DNA of 64,000 bases from SABI01 sp963678555 (GCA_963678555.2 CAXXJA010000001.1:310001-374000), one strand, 5' to 3'; counted from the first letter of the stretch, positions 1-8,184 are shown. Program-made: numbers and translations. The notes: generated by a model not told the origin, from the letters alone.

Positions 1-138
1 ATTCTGGTTGCTCACATTTCCGGCTATGAGTTCTAAACAATGAAAATAGACTGCATACCCGACAGCACCATGACGAATGATGAGCTTTTTAATCTTTGCA
101 TCACTTGAAGCATTTGAATCATGTTTAAACCATTTCAT
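1..138 (-). CDS. DUF4373/Lin1244-type replication protein, N-terminal fragment (runs off left edge)
   Basis: The reading frame starts with ATG at 138 and stays open to base 1, giving 46 residues that begin MKWFKHDSNASSDAKIKKL. The opening WFKHD, the later KIKKLI and the GYAVYFHCLELIA stretch are typical of the Lin1244/Lin1753 (DUF4373) N-terminal domain of phage and integrative-element replication-initiation proteins, which load DNA replication at an element origin. Its start overlaps the stop of the 31-residue ORF (ATGA), so it is translationally coupled to the small upstream operon. Because the integrase lies on the same strand to the right, this is read as a module of the element inserted at tRNA-Val. 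Family assignment rests on only 46 residues. Confidence 0.7.
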   Translation of the reverse strand, partial: MKWFKHDSNASSDAKIKKLIIRHGAVGYAVYFHCLELIAGNVSNQN

Positions 139-230
139 CTTATAACCTCTCTGCCGTACATTCGGATAATCTTCCGCACCTTGGGATGGTCAACGAAATT
201 AAGGGAGAGGCGCATATCATCTTTAGCCAT
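135..230 (-). CDS. 31-residue coupled ORF, possible decayed N-terminus of a replication protein
   Basis: This short ORF (MAKDDMRLSLNFVDHPKVRK..., 31 aa) starts just after the stop of the DUF2292-like gene and ends in an ATGA overlap with the Lin1244-type gene. The start MRLSLNFVDHPKVRKIIRMYG resembles the opening of phage replication proteins that begin with a small domain describing hits to a helix-turn-helix fold, so it may be a fragment of a longer ancestral gene or a true leader-type ORF that couples translation. No function can be assigned. Tight overlaps on both sides argue that it is translated. Confidence 0.45.
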   Translation of the reverse strand: MAKDDMRLSLNFVDHPKVRKIIRMYGREVIR

Positions 231-392
231 TTATGCCTCCCCGATTTCTGAAGGAGAAGGCTTTGTTCGCTCAATCTTTGACTTTTCGATCATGGAGACC
301 CTCCCGTCATGAACCTTGACGGTAATAACGAGGTCTCCATACTTCAGGTGCTTAAGGGATGACTCAATCCATCGAATAATTTCGTTAATCAT
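231..392 (-). CDS. DUF2292-like small protein
   Basis: The frame encodes 53 residues (MINEIIRWIESSLKHLKYG...). The pattern IEsslKhLKYGDLVITVKVHDGRVsmIEKSkIER fits the DUF2292 family: a short alpha helix followed by a beta hairpin that often includes a phrase like G.v.i.i.dG.vvqie. Family members are small proteins of unknown role found in phages, plasmids and Firmicutes. The start codon sits inside the end of the excisionase-like gene (385-392 overlap), which makes an operon of excisionase, DUF2292, 31-aa ORF and replication protein. The frame is too short for many gene callers. Confidence 0.7.
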   Translation of the reverse strand: MINEIIRWIESSLKHLKYGDLVITVKVHDGRVSMIEKSKIERTKPSPSEIGEA

Positions 393-585
393 GGATTGCC
401 TCCTTCAGGCCATCGTTGACGATCGTCTCCACCTGTTCTCGAGTAAAGCGGACGGCGGTTCCAAGTTTGATACATGGGATTCTCTTTGCGGAGACCCATG
501 CCCGTAATGTCTGAGGTTTGATATTGAGAATTTCTGCAACTTCTTGATAGGTAAGCAGTGAATCACCGATGTACTTCGTATCCAT
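385..585 (-). CDS. Excisionase-family helix-turn-helix protein
   Basis: The 66-residue product (start MDTKYIGDSLLTYQEVAEIL) is a MerR-like HTH_17/excisionase domain: LTYQEVAEILNIKPQTLRAWVSAKRIPCIKLGTAVRF is the classic winged-helix DNA-binding module. I chose ATG 585 because GGAG lies 10 nt upstream; an extension to 663 would add 26 residues without a ribosome site. Such proteins act as recombination directionality factors or as repressors of integrative elements. It is the first gene of the small operon next to the element's integrase, which supports a role in excision or copy control. No test of directionality is possible from sequence. Confidence 0.85.
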   Translation of the reverse strand: MDTKYIGDSLLTYQEVAEILNIKPQTLRAWVSAKRIPCIKLGTAVRFTREQVETIVNDGLKEAIHD

Positions 586-725
586 AAAATCTTCTCCGTT
601 GATAACATTGGATTGGCATGCCTGCCTGTTTGTTATCTGTGAAAAGCTTAGATCCGAAAACAAAATGCATCGGTGAGTATTTCATTATATATTTTTGGTT
701 TTAACTAATTATAATGTAATAATAT

Positions 726-760
726 AAAATGCATTCACAAAAAAACTTCGAATGCATTTT
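726..760 (-). terminator. Hairpin terminator after the 435-aa gene
   Basis: An 11-bp perfect inverted repeat (AAAATGCATTC at 726-736 and its complement at 750-760) has a 13-nt loop. On the minus strand it is followed by a TTTTATATT tract, as expected for an intrinsic terminator just past the stop at 783. A third copy of AAAATGCAT at 662-670, near the excisionase start, leaves open that the motif is also an operator. Confidence 0.6.
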
Positions 761-782
761 AGGACTCTATATGAAGTGAACT

Positions 783-2090
783 CTACTCATGACCTTTTTC
801 AAACCTTTGAATGACCTCCATGAATCGAGGTTTCCCTGAAGGGATTTTCTTTTCATTATCCAGGATCCGGTCGTGTGCTGATTTTAAAGTGCTTATATTT
901 AGTATTTCTCCGTCACCATCACAAAAATGAGCTTGAATGGGTTTCCAGAGGTATGTTGTGTCATCCTTCTTCCATATGAGGTCCTTTTTTTCAAGATAGA
1001 AGAAGAGCATCATCAGATCTGGAACGGTGCGGGGCTTAATCCATGCTATTCTATTTCTTGAAGTTGTAGGTTCCTCAGTGAAATGTGGTTCGGAAACTGA
1101 AATCCAGAAGTGTTTACGGAATTCACTGTAGTCATCGTCGTTTATATACGTGGTATCGACAAGAATCTGATATATTAAGCTTAATTCAGACTCTGTTCCT
1201 CTCCACCAAAATGGTTCAAGCACTATTTTCTTTTTCTTCCTAGATTTTTTCTGCCTCTTTCTTGCAGCTTCGATAATCTCTTGTTGTTGATCTTCTGTCT
1301 GCAGATCAAAAATGAAAATATCTTTATTGAGAGACTCTAATTCTTTTATCAGGTAGTATTCAGATTTGATATTTTGGGAAGGGACCAAACCAACTCTCTT
1401 TTGCAACTGCTCGAGATGTCTGATGTATACATTTTTATCCCAGAATCCCTTATGATATTTATATGATTCTGAGGGTGGCAATGCGGGAGTTCTTTTTCTT
1501 ATTTCCTCAGTATATTGTAAGGCAAACTCGCTGAAGATATCTTTGACTTCATCAAATAATTCCAGAGCGAAGCTCGTGCGTTCAAAGGGGGGAGTCCCTA
1601 TTGGGTATACACTGAAATGATCCTTGTATGATTTTATTGTTTTCTTTAAAAGGTCCTGTGGAATAGGACGATAAAAGTAAGGTGTTAAGAGTCTGATGTG
1701 TTCTCCCCCTACATAAATGGTATGAGCAAATACATCAGGTTTTTCTGTACTGCATCCATGAGACCATAAGTCGATCACATTCATCATTACTCTATCCCGA
1801 TCTTCTGTGGTTCTGACATTATCATGCAGATATGCGAATTCCCTGCCTGAAACAAATATTTCGGGGAAATGATTTTGTACAGCAATATCAATAGATTCCT
1901 CAATCTGGGAAATCTCCTCTTTCATGGCATTAAAAACAGCCCCTGGGAAGAACGTATACAGGGTTTCATTTATCCGTTTACCCGATTTCAGTTTCAATTC
2001 ATCAGTAATTCCATCATTCTCATACACTCTTTTTGCAGCTTCATCGAGTGATGAATAATCGTCGTTATAAAGCAATTCATGTATATTCAT
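783..2090 (-). CDS. Unknown 435-aa cargo protein with RteC-like C-terminal hints
   Basis: I do not recognise this protein with confidence. It has no signal peptide or membrane segment. The middle holds a strongly basic run (RKRQKKSRKKKKI, about residues 272-284). The last third (FWWRGTESELSLIYQIL, later FRKHFWIS and PDLMMLFFYLEKKDLIW) recalls the arrangement of RteC-type proteins, in which a small winged helix compares an element-borne ORF count to a host gap of 40-60 residues; this is only a resemblance. The gene is A/T-rich relative to the chromosome and lies between the integrase and the excisionase operon, so it is best read as cargo of the integrative element. Start ATG 2090 has AAGGAAAG upstream. 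Confidence 0.6.
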   Translation of the reverse strand: MNIHELLYNDDYSSLDEAAKRVYENDGITDELKLKSGKRINETLYTFFPGAVFNAMKEEISQIEESIDIAVQNHFPEIFVSGREFAYLHDNVRTTEDRDRVMMNVIDLWSHGCSTEKPDVFAHTIYVGGEHIRLLTPYFYRPIPQDLLKKTIKSYKDHFSVYPIGTPPFERTSFALELFDEVKDIFSEFALQYTEEIRKRTPALPPSESYKYHKGFWDKNVYIRHLEQLQKRVGLVPSQNIKSEYYLIKELESLNKDIFIFDLQTEDQQQEIIEAARKRQKKSRKKKKIVLEPFWWRGTESELSLIYQILVDTTYINDDDYSEFRKHFWISVSEPHFTEEPTTSRNRIAWIKPRTVPDLMMLFFYLEKKDLIWKKDDTTYLWKPIQAHFCDGDGEILNISTLKSAHDRILDNEKKIPSGKPRFMEVIQRFEKGHE

Positions 2091-2187
2091 AGCTTTCCTT
2101 GCCCTCCAGTGTTGATAGTTTACTACATGTCAACAGGCTATTGTTGTCGATAAGGGCAGGTTGACACTCTCAGATCAAACGAAGAAA

Positions 2188-2208
2188 CATCCCCGTTTCC
2201 CGGGGATG
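2188..2208 (-). terminator. Hairpin downstream of the integrase
   Basis: An 8-bp perfect stem (CATCCCCG / CGGGGATG) with a 5-nt loop lies about 47 nt past the integrase stop. On the minus strand it is followed by TTTCTTCG, a weak U-tract. It is probably the integrase terminator. Confidence 0.55.
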
Positions 2209-2254
2209 AAAAGCGTTTACTGTTCTGATAGTAGTGGTATTATTCATTATACGC

Positions 2255-3439
2255 TCATATAGTGGTAACTTCTGTTTTTGAATTTAGACTAAGCTGCAAC
2301 GTACTGATATCCTTCAAGTCGTTCATCCTGAAATGTGTGTATCGCTCGGTCATAGATGCTTCCCGGTGACCGGTCATCATCCTGATCTTCGGGTCGGAGA
2401 TTCCTGCACTGCGCATGAGAGTGTTGAGTGTGTGGCGGTGGCTGTGGAAGGTGATGTTGCGTCTTCTTCGCTCTGCATCATCGATACCGATCCTTGCCAT
2501 CGTGCGGTAGAGATTCTTCTCGATCGCGGTTTTGGAGAGGGGAGTGGTTTTCTCTTTACCGTAGAAGACGAGGTCCGTCGCCTTGGTTGTCTCGATCACG
2601 TATCGGAGGGCCTTGTAGACTTTGTCGGTGATCGGGAGGTCCCGGGTGCTGCCGCATTTGGGTTCCTTGAGGCCATAGTGCTCTTCCCAGGCAGTGTGGA
2701 CCTCAATATAGTCAGGATGGACCTGATGCACCTGCAGGCCTCTCACTTCGCTGATACGGAGGCCGGTGGAGAGCGTGAGGAGGTTGATGGCATAGTGACG
2801 GTATTGGTTCCAGATATGAGGGTTGAGAAGTTTCTTGACCTCGTTGAAGGAGAGGACGCCTCTCGGTGTGGCTCGGTCAGCGACCGGTTTCACGAAGCGG
2901 GCAGGGTTTTCCTGGAGATAGCCGCGTTTGCATGCTTCTTCGAGCATGACCTTCATGATCTGCAGGCGCTGGTTTACGGAAGCAGGAGCGATGCGGTTAT
3001 CACTGGCCATGTCGAGGACCCATCGATCGATCTTTGATGCGGTGAGATCAGTAAGTTTGTATTTGCCCCATTTGGGAAGGACCTGGTTGTTCATGGTACC
3101 CCGGCGGGAGTCGAGGAAGCCGTTGCTGACGGTTCTCAGCCGGGCACGCTTGTCTTTTGCATATGCTCCGTCTATGTCCCAGAAACCGTCGGCGAGCTGG
3201 GAGAAGGTGATCTCGTGTTTTTCCCGTTCTTTACGGATCCGCTCTTCCTTTCGTTCTTCAAGATGATTGTACAGCCAGTCGATCGCAGCGCTCTTTGACG
3301 TCTGCCCGGTGGATACACGATATTCAGGTGCATGACCGTTGTCTTCATACACTTTCGCATAATAGACAGGTTTGACCTTCTTTTTCGTACTTGAGGATTT
3401 TCGCTTGTAAAGGATGTATGTGAACTCTGAATGTGCCAT
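2255..3439 (-). CDS. Tyrosine recombinase (site-specific integrase)
   Basis: The 394-residue protein has a basic N-terminal arm-binding region, a SAM-like core-binding domain (about 75-180) and a C-terminal catalytic domain. The catalytic set is complete: R228 in STGLRISE, K261, H332 and R335 in HSHRH, H358 in TGHRE, and nucleophile Y367 in TERYTHF. ATG 3439 is chosen because GGGGGTG sits 5 nt upstream; the longer frame to 3535 would run into the palindrome beside the tRNA. The gene is immediately downstream of tRNA-Val on the same strand, so the enzyme is the integrase of an element inserted in the tRNA 3' end. Element genes extend left beyond the window. Confidence 0.95.
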   Translation of the reverse strand: MAHSEFTYILYKRKSSSTKKKVKPVYYAKVYEDNGHAPEYRVSTGQTSKSAAIDWLYNHLEERKEERIRKEREKHEITFSQLADGFWDIDGAYAKDKRARLRTVSNGFLDSRRGTMNNQVLPKWGKYKLTDLTASKIDRWVLDMASDNRIAPASVNQRLQIMKVMLEEACKRGYLQENPARFVKPVADRATPRGVLSFNEVKKLLNPHIWNQYRHYAINLLTLSTGLRISEVRGLQVHQVHPDYIEVHTAWEEHYGLKEPKCGSTRDLPITDKVYKALRYVIETTKATDLVFYGKEKTTPLSKTAIEKNLYRTMARIGIDDAERRRRNITFHSHRHTLNTLMRSAGISDPKIRMMTGHREASMTERYTHFRMNDLKDISTLQLSLNSKTEVTTI

Positions 3440-3534
3440 GCAGCACCCCCTGAAATACCCCGTGCGCCTTATTTTAGGTAACACTTTAGGTAACAGATAG
3501 GAATATACATGGACATCAATTGTTTGGTTGTCCA

Positions 3535-3563
3535 CCCAATCCCTTACAACGTAAGGGATTGGG
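3535..3563. repeat. 13-bp perfect inverted repeat at the tRNA/element junction
   Basis: CCCAATCCCTTAC at 3535-3547 is followed by AAC and then its exact complement at 3551-3563. It starts 3 nt beyond the tRNA 3' end and lies about 95 nt upstream of the integrase start. There is no U-tract on the tRNA strand, so an att arm or recombinase-binding site is as likely as a terminator. Confidence 0.75.
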
Positions 3564-3566
3564 GAA

Positions 3567-3638
3567 TGGGCGATGCCAGGGTTGAACTGGCGACTTCCAC
3601 CATGTCAAGGTGGCACTCTCCCACTGAGTTAACCGCCC
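3567..3638 (-). tRNA. tRNA-Val (anticodon GAC)
   Basis: A 72-nt cloverleaf is readable on the minus strand. The acceptor stem GGGCGGT pairs with ATCGCCC, the D stem is ACTC/GAGT, the anticodon stem CCACC/GGTGG encloses loop TTGACAT (anticodon GAC), and the T stem GCCAG/CTGGC encloses TTCAACC. CCA is not encoded. The 3' half is the probable attachment site of the adjacent integrative element, whose integration left the tRNA intact. Confidence 0.95.
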
Positions 3639-3657
3639 GCTTCTTGATTGCTCTGGT

Positions 3658-3686
3658 ACTATACAAAAAATGAGGGAATGTGTCCA
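3658..3686 (-). promoter_or_regulatory. tRNA-Val promoter
   Basis: On the minus strand TGGACA (-35) and TATAGT (-10) are separated by exactly 17 nt, 20 nt before the tRNA 5' end. It overlaps the upstream region of the divergent esterase gene. Confidence 0.75.
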
Positions 3687-3709
3687 GTACCATTTTCTGT
3701 TTATGGGTG

Positions 3710-3724
3710 TATACTGTTTTCATG
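3710..3724 (+). promoter_or_regulatory. -10 box and leaderless start of the esterase gene
   Basis: TATACT at 3710-3715 is followed by 6 nt and then ATG 3722, with no Shine-Dalgarno sequence. Transcription from this box would begin at or next to the A of the start codon, so the mRNA is probably leaderless. The -35 region is weak. Confidence 0.5.
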
Positions 3725-5194
3725 GGAAATGAGAGATGTCTGGTACATACATCCATCGGAAATATCAGGGGTAAGATGGAGAAAGGGGTATGCTCGTATA
3801 AGGGGATTCCCTTCGCGGCTCCGCTCACACGGGAAAACCTTTTTTCTCCTCCAGTAAAAGTTTCCTCGTATCCCTTTACCTTTGATGCAACACGCTATGG
3901 CGAGATTCCCTATCAGCGTCCTATGATACGGCGAGAGGCAGGTAGTGAATCCCTCAATCTCAACATCTGGGTTCCTGATACCGCCAAAAAAAAGGTCCCG
4001 GTATTCTTCTTCGTACACGGAGGATCGTTCTTTCACGGCTCCGGGAGTGAATCGCTCTATAACGGGGCGAATCTGTGCCGCAACAACGAGATCATCGTCA
4101 TCACCACAAACTATCGTCTCGGAATTTTCGGGTTTCTGGACTTCTCCTCTCTTGATACATCCTTCACAGCCAATAACGGGGTTCGCGATGTGATCTGCGC
4201 TCTTTCCTGGGTGCACGATCATATTGAATCCTTCGGCGGGGATCCCGATAATGTCACACTGACCGGTCAATCGGCCGGCGGGACTATGGTCGCAAGTATC
4301 CTCTCAATCGGAGAAGCCAGAGGATTGTTCAAGAGAGCCATCATCATGAGCGGCGGGCCGACTCAGCTGCAGGATAAGAGTGAATGTGATCAAAAGAGCA
4401 GACTGTTCCTTGATTTCTCACACATAGAACATGCCGACCAGCTCCTTTCACAGGATCCGAAAGAACTCAGAGTGCTTCAGAGCAGGTTCATGAGAAACCT
4501 CGGGCAGGGGTCTGCAACCTTCCGGATCACGGTCGATGGGCAGCTGATCGAAGCTTCTCCTATCATTGCAGCGCAGAACGGATACATTCGAGACATTCCT
4601 CTCATCATCGGAACGACTGAATCGGAAATGGGCTTTCTCGCCTTCAAGGCTCTCTCCCGATTCATCAACGTGGAGAAGATTGTTCAGGAGGGACTGGACA
4701 GAGAGGATCTGGAATTTGTGAATACTCTCAAGACTCTGTACGCCTCCGTGTACGGAGAAAACCGGGTAGTACCGATGCTCTATACCGATCTGATTTTCAA
4801 GATCTCGAGCATCTGGTTTGCACAGGCTCTGAAGGATTACACTGATGTCCATCTCTACCGGTTCGATTTCGAGACAGTCGCGCTGAAGATGAATGGAATG
4901 CATGCGGTCCACTCGACAGATCTTCCTTACCTGTTCAGCAATTTCTCCTCAGCCATTGTCCGTCCGATGTTCCTGCTTCAGTATGATATGGACAGTGTTC
5001 ATTCAGTGGCCAAAACCATACAGGAAGATCTTCTCACGTTCATGAAGGGGAAGACGGTGAGATGGCCGTCCCTGCACGATGACAGCCTTCCGGCTATGTG
5101 CTACAGTGAGGAGTCAGAGATTGGTGAGATGATGCCTCCTCCTCTGACGGAAATGTATAAACACTCTGTATATTATCGAAACTCTCATAGATGA
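3722..5194 (+). CDS. Type-B carboxylesterase
   Basis: The 490-residue alpha/beta hydrolase belongs to the carboxylesterase/cholinesterase (PF00135) family and hydrolyses ester bonds of small substrates. Visible landmarks are YKGIPFAAP near the N-terminus, ESLNLNIWVP, oxyanion-hole HGGSFF, nucleophile elbow GQSAGG (S184), a likely acid in TTESEMGF and the catalytic His in HSTDLPYLF. The Cys usually found in EDCLNLN is replaced, so that disulphide is absent. There is no signal peptide, suggesting a cytoplasmic enzyme. ATG 3722 keeps the conserved TSIGNIRG strand; ATG 3776 would remove it. The gene is divergent from tRNA-Val. The substrate is unknown. Confidence 0.9.
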   Translation: MGNERCLVHTSIGNIRGKMEKGVCSYKGIPFAAPLTRENLFSPPVKVSSYPFTFDATRYGEIPYQRPMIRREAGSESLNLNIWVPDTAKKKVPVFFFVHGGSFFHGSGSESLYNGANLCRNNEIIVITTNYRLGIFGFLDFSSLDTSFTANNGVRDVICALSWVHDHIESFGGDPDNVTLTGQSAGGTMVASILSIGEARGLFKRAIIMSGGPTQLQDKSECDQKSRLFLDFSHIEHADQLLSQDPKELRVLQSRFMRNLGQGSATFRITVDGQLIEASPIIAAQNGYIRDIPLIIGTTESEMGFLAFKALSRFINVEKIVQEGLDREDLEFVNTLKTLYASVYGENRVVPMLYTDLIFKISSIWFAQALKDYTDVHLYRFDFETVALKMNGMHAVHSTDLPYLFSNFSSAIVRPMFLLQYDMDSVHSVAKTIQEDLLTFMKGKTVRWPSLHDDSLPAMCYSEESEIGEMMPPPLTEMYKHSVYYRNSHR

Positions 5195-5270
5195 ATAGTA
5201 TGTGTTTCATGGTTTGACAACCTATTCATTCATTGATTTTCACGGTATAAAAAATTGAGGTAGGTGTTCC

Positions 5271-6539
5271 TTGCATAGATTGTGGTTATCAGTACTCTTT
5301 GTCCTCCTGTTCGTTTCGTGTACAAGCACACAAACGCTTGAGAGATACGAGTCCACATACACAGAACTCTCTCCATGGCTGGAGGACAGCAGCTACCCGG
5401 TTGTCTCTACCGGATCCCCCGAGTTCTTCTATGATGGGCGGTCCTGGAAGAAGGAGCTCCTTAAACGTATCGATGCTAGTGAAGAATCGATACTGGTAAG
5501 CACCTTTCTGGGGAATGAACATTTTTCTACCGATGAAATCTGGCAGGCTCTCAAAGCAAAAGCAGACAGTGGAGTGGATGTGTATATCATCATAGATGCT
5601 TCAAGCCAGGTCCAGGAAGTCCCTCAGTCTCCCGAGAGGGTGAAATCGGCTCTGTACATGCTTCGGGATATGGGAATGAACGTTGTCGAATACAACCCCT
5701 ACAGTATCAGCAACGGGCTGTTCATCCCGAACCTGTTCGACCGGGACCACCGAAAGTATTTCGTGTTCGATTCTCACACGGTCGCTCTGGGCGGGATCAA
5801 CATAAACCACACCTCTCTGTACTATCCTGACGGAAGAGGGCATATCGATCTGATGGGAGTGCTGGAATCTCCCGAACTGGCCCTTCTCCTGAGTGAGACC
5901 TTTGCTGATACCTACAATCGCTACACACCGTATCCCGTGGAACTTGACGATCTGTTCTCCTCCCGGGTCGGGGCCGCTGATGGTCTGGATCATACAGCCT
6001 ACGTATTCAATCATTATTATCAGACAGGAAGCGCGATAGAGGAGCTGTTTGATGTCTTTGCCGTTCTTCCGGAACGGGAAATCTGGTTCGTCCAGGGGTA
6101 TACCTTCCTCACTCCCCGTCTGCTCGGGCGGATCGAACATCTGGAGGAACAGGGAGTGAGTGTCAATGTGATCCTTTCTGAGAACGGTTCGAAAGCCAAG
6201 TACAATAAAGCGGCCCTGTACAATGTGCTTCCTCTCATCGAAGCTGGAGCAACTGTATATCTGTACGATGCTCCGGACGACGCATTTCTGCATAAGAAGA
6301 CGATCATTGCAGATGGACGCTATGTGACCTTCGGAAGTGCAAACTATAACTTCAGAAGCGAGACCCTGAGCAGAGAGCTCAACCTTCTGTATGATGATGA
6401 GGAGATCGCCGAAGAGCTTATGGGGTTCATCAAGACAGTTCTCCTTCCCGATGCAAGGGTGATCAGCGCAGAGGAGGCTTCCCGATGGAGAGGATTCTCC
6501 TACTGGTATCAGAACATGATCATGCAGGTGTGGGGCTGA
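5271..6539 (+). CDS. Phospholipase D / cardiolipin-synthase-like lipoprotein
   Basis: The 422-residue protein has two HKD motifs: H160-R-K162-...-D167 (HRKYFVFD) and H341-K-K343-...-D348 (HKKTIIAD), each followed by a GG/GS residue pair as in phosphatidyltransferases and phospholipases D. An N-terminal signal ends in FVSC, a lipobox, so the enzyme is probably anchored on the outer side of a membrane. No ATG precedes the signal peptide; the start is TTG 5271, supported by GAGGTAGG upstream. Two small secreted proteins follow at 4-nt and 10-nt spacing, suggesting a three-gene envelope operon. Family members make cardiolipin or cleave phosphodiesters; which applies here is open. Confidence 0.9.
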   Translation: MHRLWLSVLFVLLFVSCTSTQTLERYESTYTELSPWLEDSSYPVVSTGSPEFFYDGRSWKKELLKRIDASEESILVSTFLGNEHFSTDEIWQALKAKADSGVDVYIIIDASSQVQEVPQSPERVKSALYMLRDMGMNVVEYNPYSISNGLFIPNLFDRDHRKYFVFDSHTVALGGININHTSLYYPDGRGHIDLMGVLESPELALLLSETFADTYNRYTPYPVELDDLFSSRVGAADGLDHTAYVFNHYYQTGSAIEELFDVFAVLPEREIWFVQGYTFLTPRLLGRIEHLEEQGVSVNVILSENGSKAKYNKAALYNVLPLIEAGATVYLYDAPDDAFLHKKTIIADGRYVTFGSANYNFRSETLSRELNLLYDDEEIAEELMGFIKTVLLPDARVISAEEASRWRGFSYWYQNMIMQVWG

Positions 6540-6542
6540 CGA

Positions 6543-7064
6543 ATGAAAAGAGTCATAGTTTTCTTCCTGTCCTGCTGTTTCTTCATCATTGTCCTGCCGG
6601 CCACTCCGTGGAAGGGTGGATACGAGATCAGTTTCTCGGGGTATGATCACGAACAGATGAGTGAAAGCAACACTTTCTCAGCCCGGCTGAACTTCATCAT
6701 CGGTCAAAGCAGGTACGGGCAGGCACGGTTTTCGGTGGGGGGCAACCTGTCAAATCCTTGCTACTCTCCCGTGGACAGATATATAGACACCTCTTTTTCC
6801 TACTCTTTTCAGGCAGCACGCAAAACACCGCTGGCAGATGTTCTTATCAGAGATGCCTCCTGGCATGTGGCCTTTGAAGCAGGACTTCTTATCCCCCCTC
6901 AGAAGGTTGATGAGACCAGGATCTACATTTCTTTTTCACCGCTGATCCTGTATTTCGGTGATAAACTGGTATCGGTTGCCTCTCCGATCGCCGTGTATGA
7001 TGTTGCGTCGCAGAAGATGGGGTGGGGCGTGAGTCTTATCCGTATCACCCATATGCTGTGGTGA
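6543..7064 (+). CDS. Secreted protein of unknown function
   Basis: The 173-residue product starts with a clear signal peptide (MKRVIVFFLSCCFFIIVLPA). The mature part is rich in alternating aromatic and small residues (YEISFSGY, ISFSPLILYFGD), which suggests beta strands and possibly a small outer-membrane barrel or periplasmic beta protein. No known family is recognised. It starts 4 nt after the stop of the PLD-like lipoprotein and precedes another small secreted protein, so all three are likely co-transcribed. Confidence 0.7.
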   Translation: MKRVIVFFLSCCFFIIVLPATPWKGGYEISFSGYDHEQMSESNTFSARLNFIIGQSRYGQARFSVGGNLSNPCYSPVDRYIDTSFSYSFQAARKTPLADVLIRDASWHVAFEAGLLIPPQKVDETRIYISFSPLILYFGDKLVSVASPIAVYDVASQKMGWGVSLIRITHMLW

Positions 7065-7074
7065 GGAGTTGGAT

Positions 7075-7593
7075 ATGAAACGCATGATGAGTCGATTCCG
7101 GATTATTACCATCCTCTCTCTGGTTCTCCTGGTTCCCCTGGCAGCTTCGCCGGATGCAGGGATATCGCTGTCTACCTTTTCTCACATTGCAGGGGATTCT
7201 GTACTTGAACAGGGTACCTATGTGAAATTCGGGGGACTCCTTACCCTCACGAAGACCATTGAAGCAGAGATATCTTCGACTGTTCGGCTTATTCCTGAGA
7301 TCGGTTCTCAGATGATGATGAGAGCCGGTGTCAACTATGCGCTTCTGGCCACCGCGTTCAGAATGGGAGCCGAAGTGCCTCAGTACCCGAACATGTTCCT
7401 CGGTCTCGGCTTCTTCACCGATATACCGGAATTCGATTCCTGGGGACCGATCATCTCGCTGACCCCGCTTACGACCGGCGGACCGGAATTCAGCAGAAAG
7501 GAACGTTTTGCAACACTTTCGGTTGCATATGATGTTCCAGGGGGATACTTCAGTCTCTTTTTCGAGCTCTTTGGCGTCGACTTCTATCTCTGA
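7075..7593 (+). CDS. Secreted beta-rich protein of unknown function
   Basis: The 172-residue protein has a signal peptide (MKRMMSRFRIITILSLVLLVPLAAS) and a mature part of alternating hydrophobic patterns ending in an aromatic stretch (YFSLFFELFGVDFYL), as seen in small outer-membrane barrels. I chose ATG 7075 since GAGGAG lies 6 nt upstream; a TTG at 7069 lies inside that site. It is the last gene of the PLD-like operon and might be a paralogue of its 173-aa neighbour. Function is unknown. Confidence 0.7.
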   Translation: MKRMMSRFRIITILSLVLLVPLAASPDAGISLSTFSHIAGDSVLEQGTYVKFGGLLTLTKTIEAEISSTVRLIPEIGSQMMMRAGVNYALLATAFRMGAEVPQYPNMFLGLGFFTDIPEFDSWGPIISLTPLTTGGPEFSRKERFATLSVAYDVPGGYFSLFFELFGVDFYL

Positions 7594-7892
7594 TACGGTC
7601 AGACACCTATACACAGAAGATCGACAGCGGAACGAGGGCCCGTGCGCCCACCTGTTTCATCACAGGTCCCGATTACGATGCACATAGCTATGAAGCACGG
7701 GTGTTCATCTGTGAAACTGACCGCTTCTTCCGAGCATATTCCGGCTGTGCATTCGAGTGCTCTACCATCGGTATCCTCCGGGGCACTGCAGATATTCATT
7801 TCTTCCGATTCCTGTCGAACCTCATGGGTCTGGGATAGCCCTGTCCCTGTACGTGTGACCTCTTCTGAATGTTTACACACAAATCTCTGAAA
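7594..7892. other. 299-bp non-coding stretch before the transposon
   Basis: No convincing gene. An open minus-strand frame reaches from the transposon edge to 7599 and is Cys-rich (ICSAPED, TAGICSEE, IGTCDETGG), but it has no homologous look and would run across the 27-bp repeat. Before the insertion this was probably part of the intergenic region upstream of the sugar-transport operon. Confidence 0.5.
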
Positions 7893-7919
7893 CCCCCGAT
7901 ACTCTTGTAATAAAAAGAT
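7893..7919 (+). repeat. Left 27-bp direct repeat of the transposon
   Basis: Exact copy of 10751-10777; interpreted as the target-site duplication. Confidence 0.9.
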
Positions 7920-7948
7920 GTAGCCCGTAAATGATTTTTTCCTCCTAC

Positions 7949-8134
7949 CTACAACAGTCTCTCCAGAGCATTGCGTGTTCTGACTGGCTGTTTCTCCCAA
8001 GCTCGAACTACGTTTGTTGAAGCGTATTCGAGCTCGTATCTCAGGTTCTCCAAGAGAAGATCATACTCCTCTCTGGAGAAAACCTGGTCTTCACATAGCC
8101 TATCGAAATCAACAGGTTTCCACTTGTTTCTCAT
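7949..8134 (-). CDS. 61-residue accessory ORF of the transposon
   Basis: This small acidic-basic mixed protein (MRNKWKPVDFDRLCEDQVF...) is not recognised. GAGGTG is placed 5 nt before ATG 8134, which supports translation. It is the last ORF in the leftward transposon operon, 50 nt downstream of the 100-residue ORF, and lies just inside the left end. A role as a transposition accessory or passenger protein is only inferred from its position. Confidence 0.55.
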   Translation of the reverse strand: MRNKWKPVDFDRLCEDQVFSREEYDLLLENLRYELEYASTNVVRAWEKQPVRTRNALERLL

Positions 8135-8184
8135 AACTCACCTCAGAGTAATCCGGAAGTAAGGGCGGGGCAGAGCCCTGCCCA

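Noticed and set aside
23..663. Longer start for the excisionase-like protein at 663
   Set aside because: Adds 26 residues with no ribosome site, whereas ATG 585 has GGAG in place.
5214..5251. TTGACA and TATAAA as promoter of the PLD-like operon
   Set aside because: The spacer is 26 nt, far from the 16-18 nt needed; no better pair was found.
7599..8000. Cys-rich 133-aa minus-strand open frame
   Set aside because: It crosses the 27-bp repeat and the transposon edge, lacks a ribosome site at its start and shows no metal-motif spacing; likely chance.
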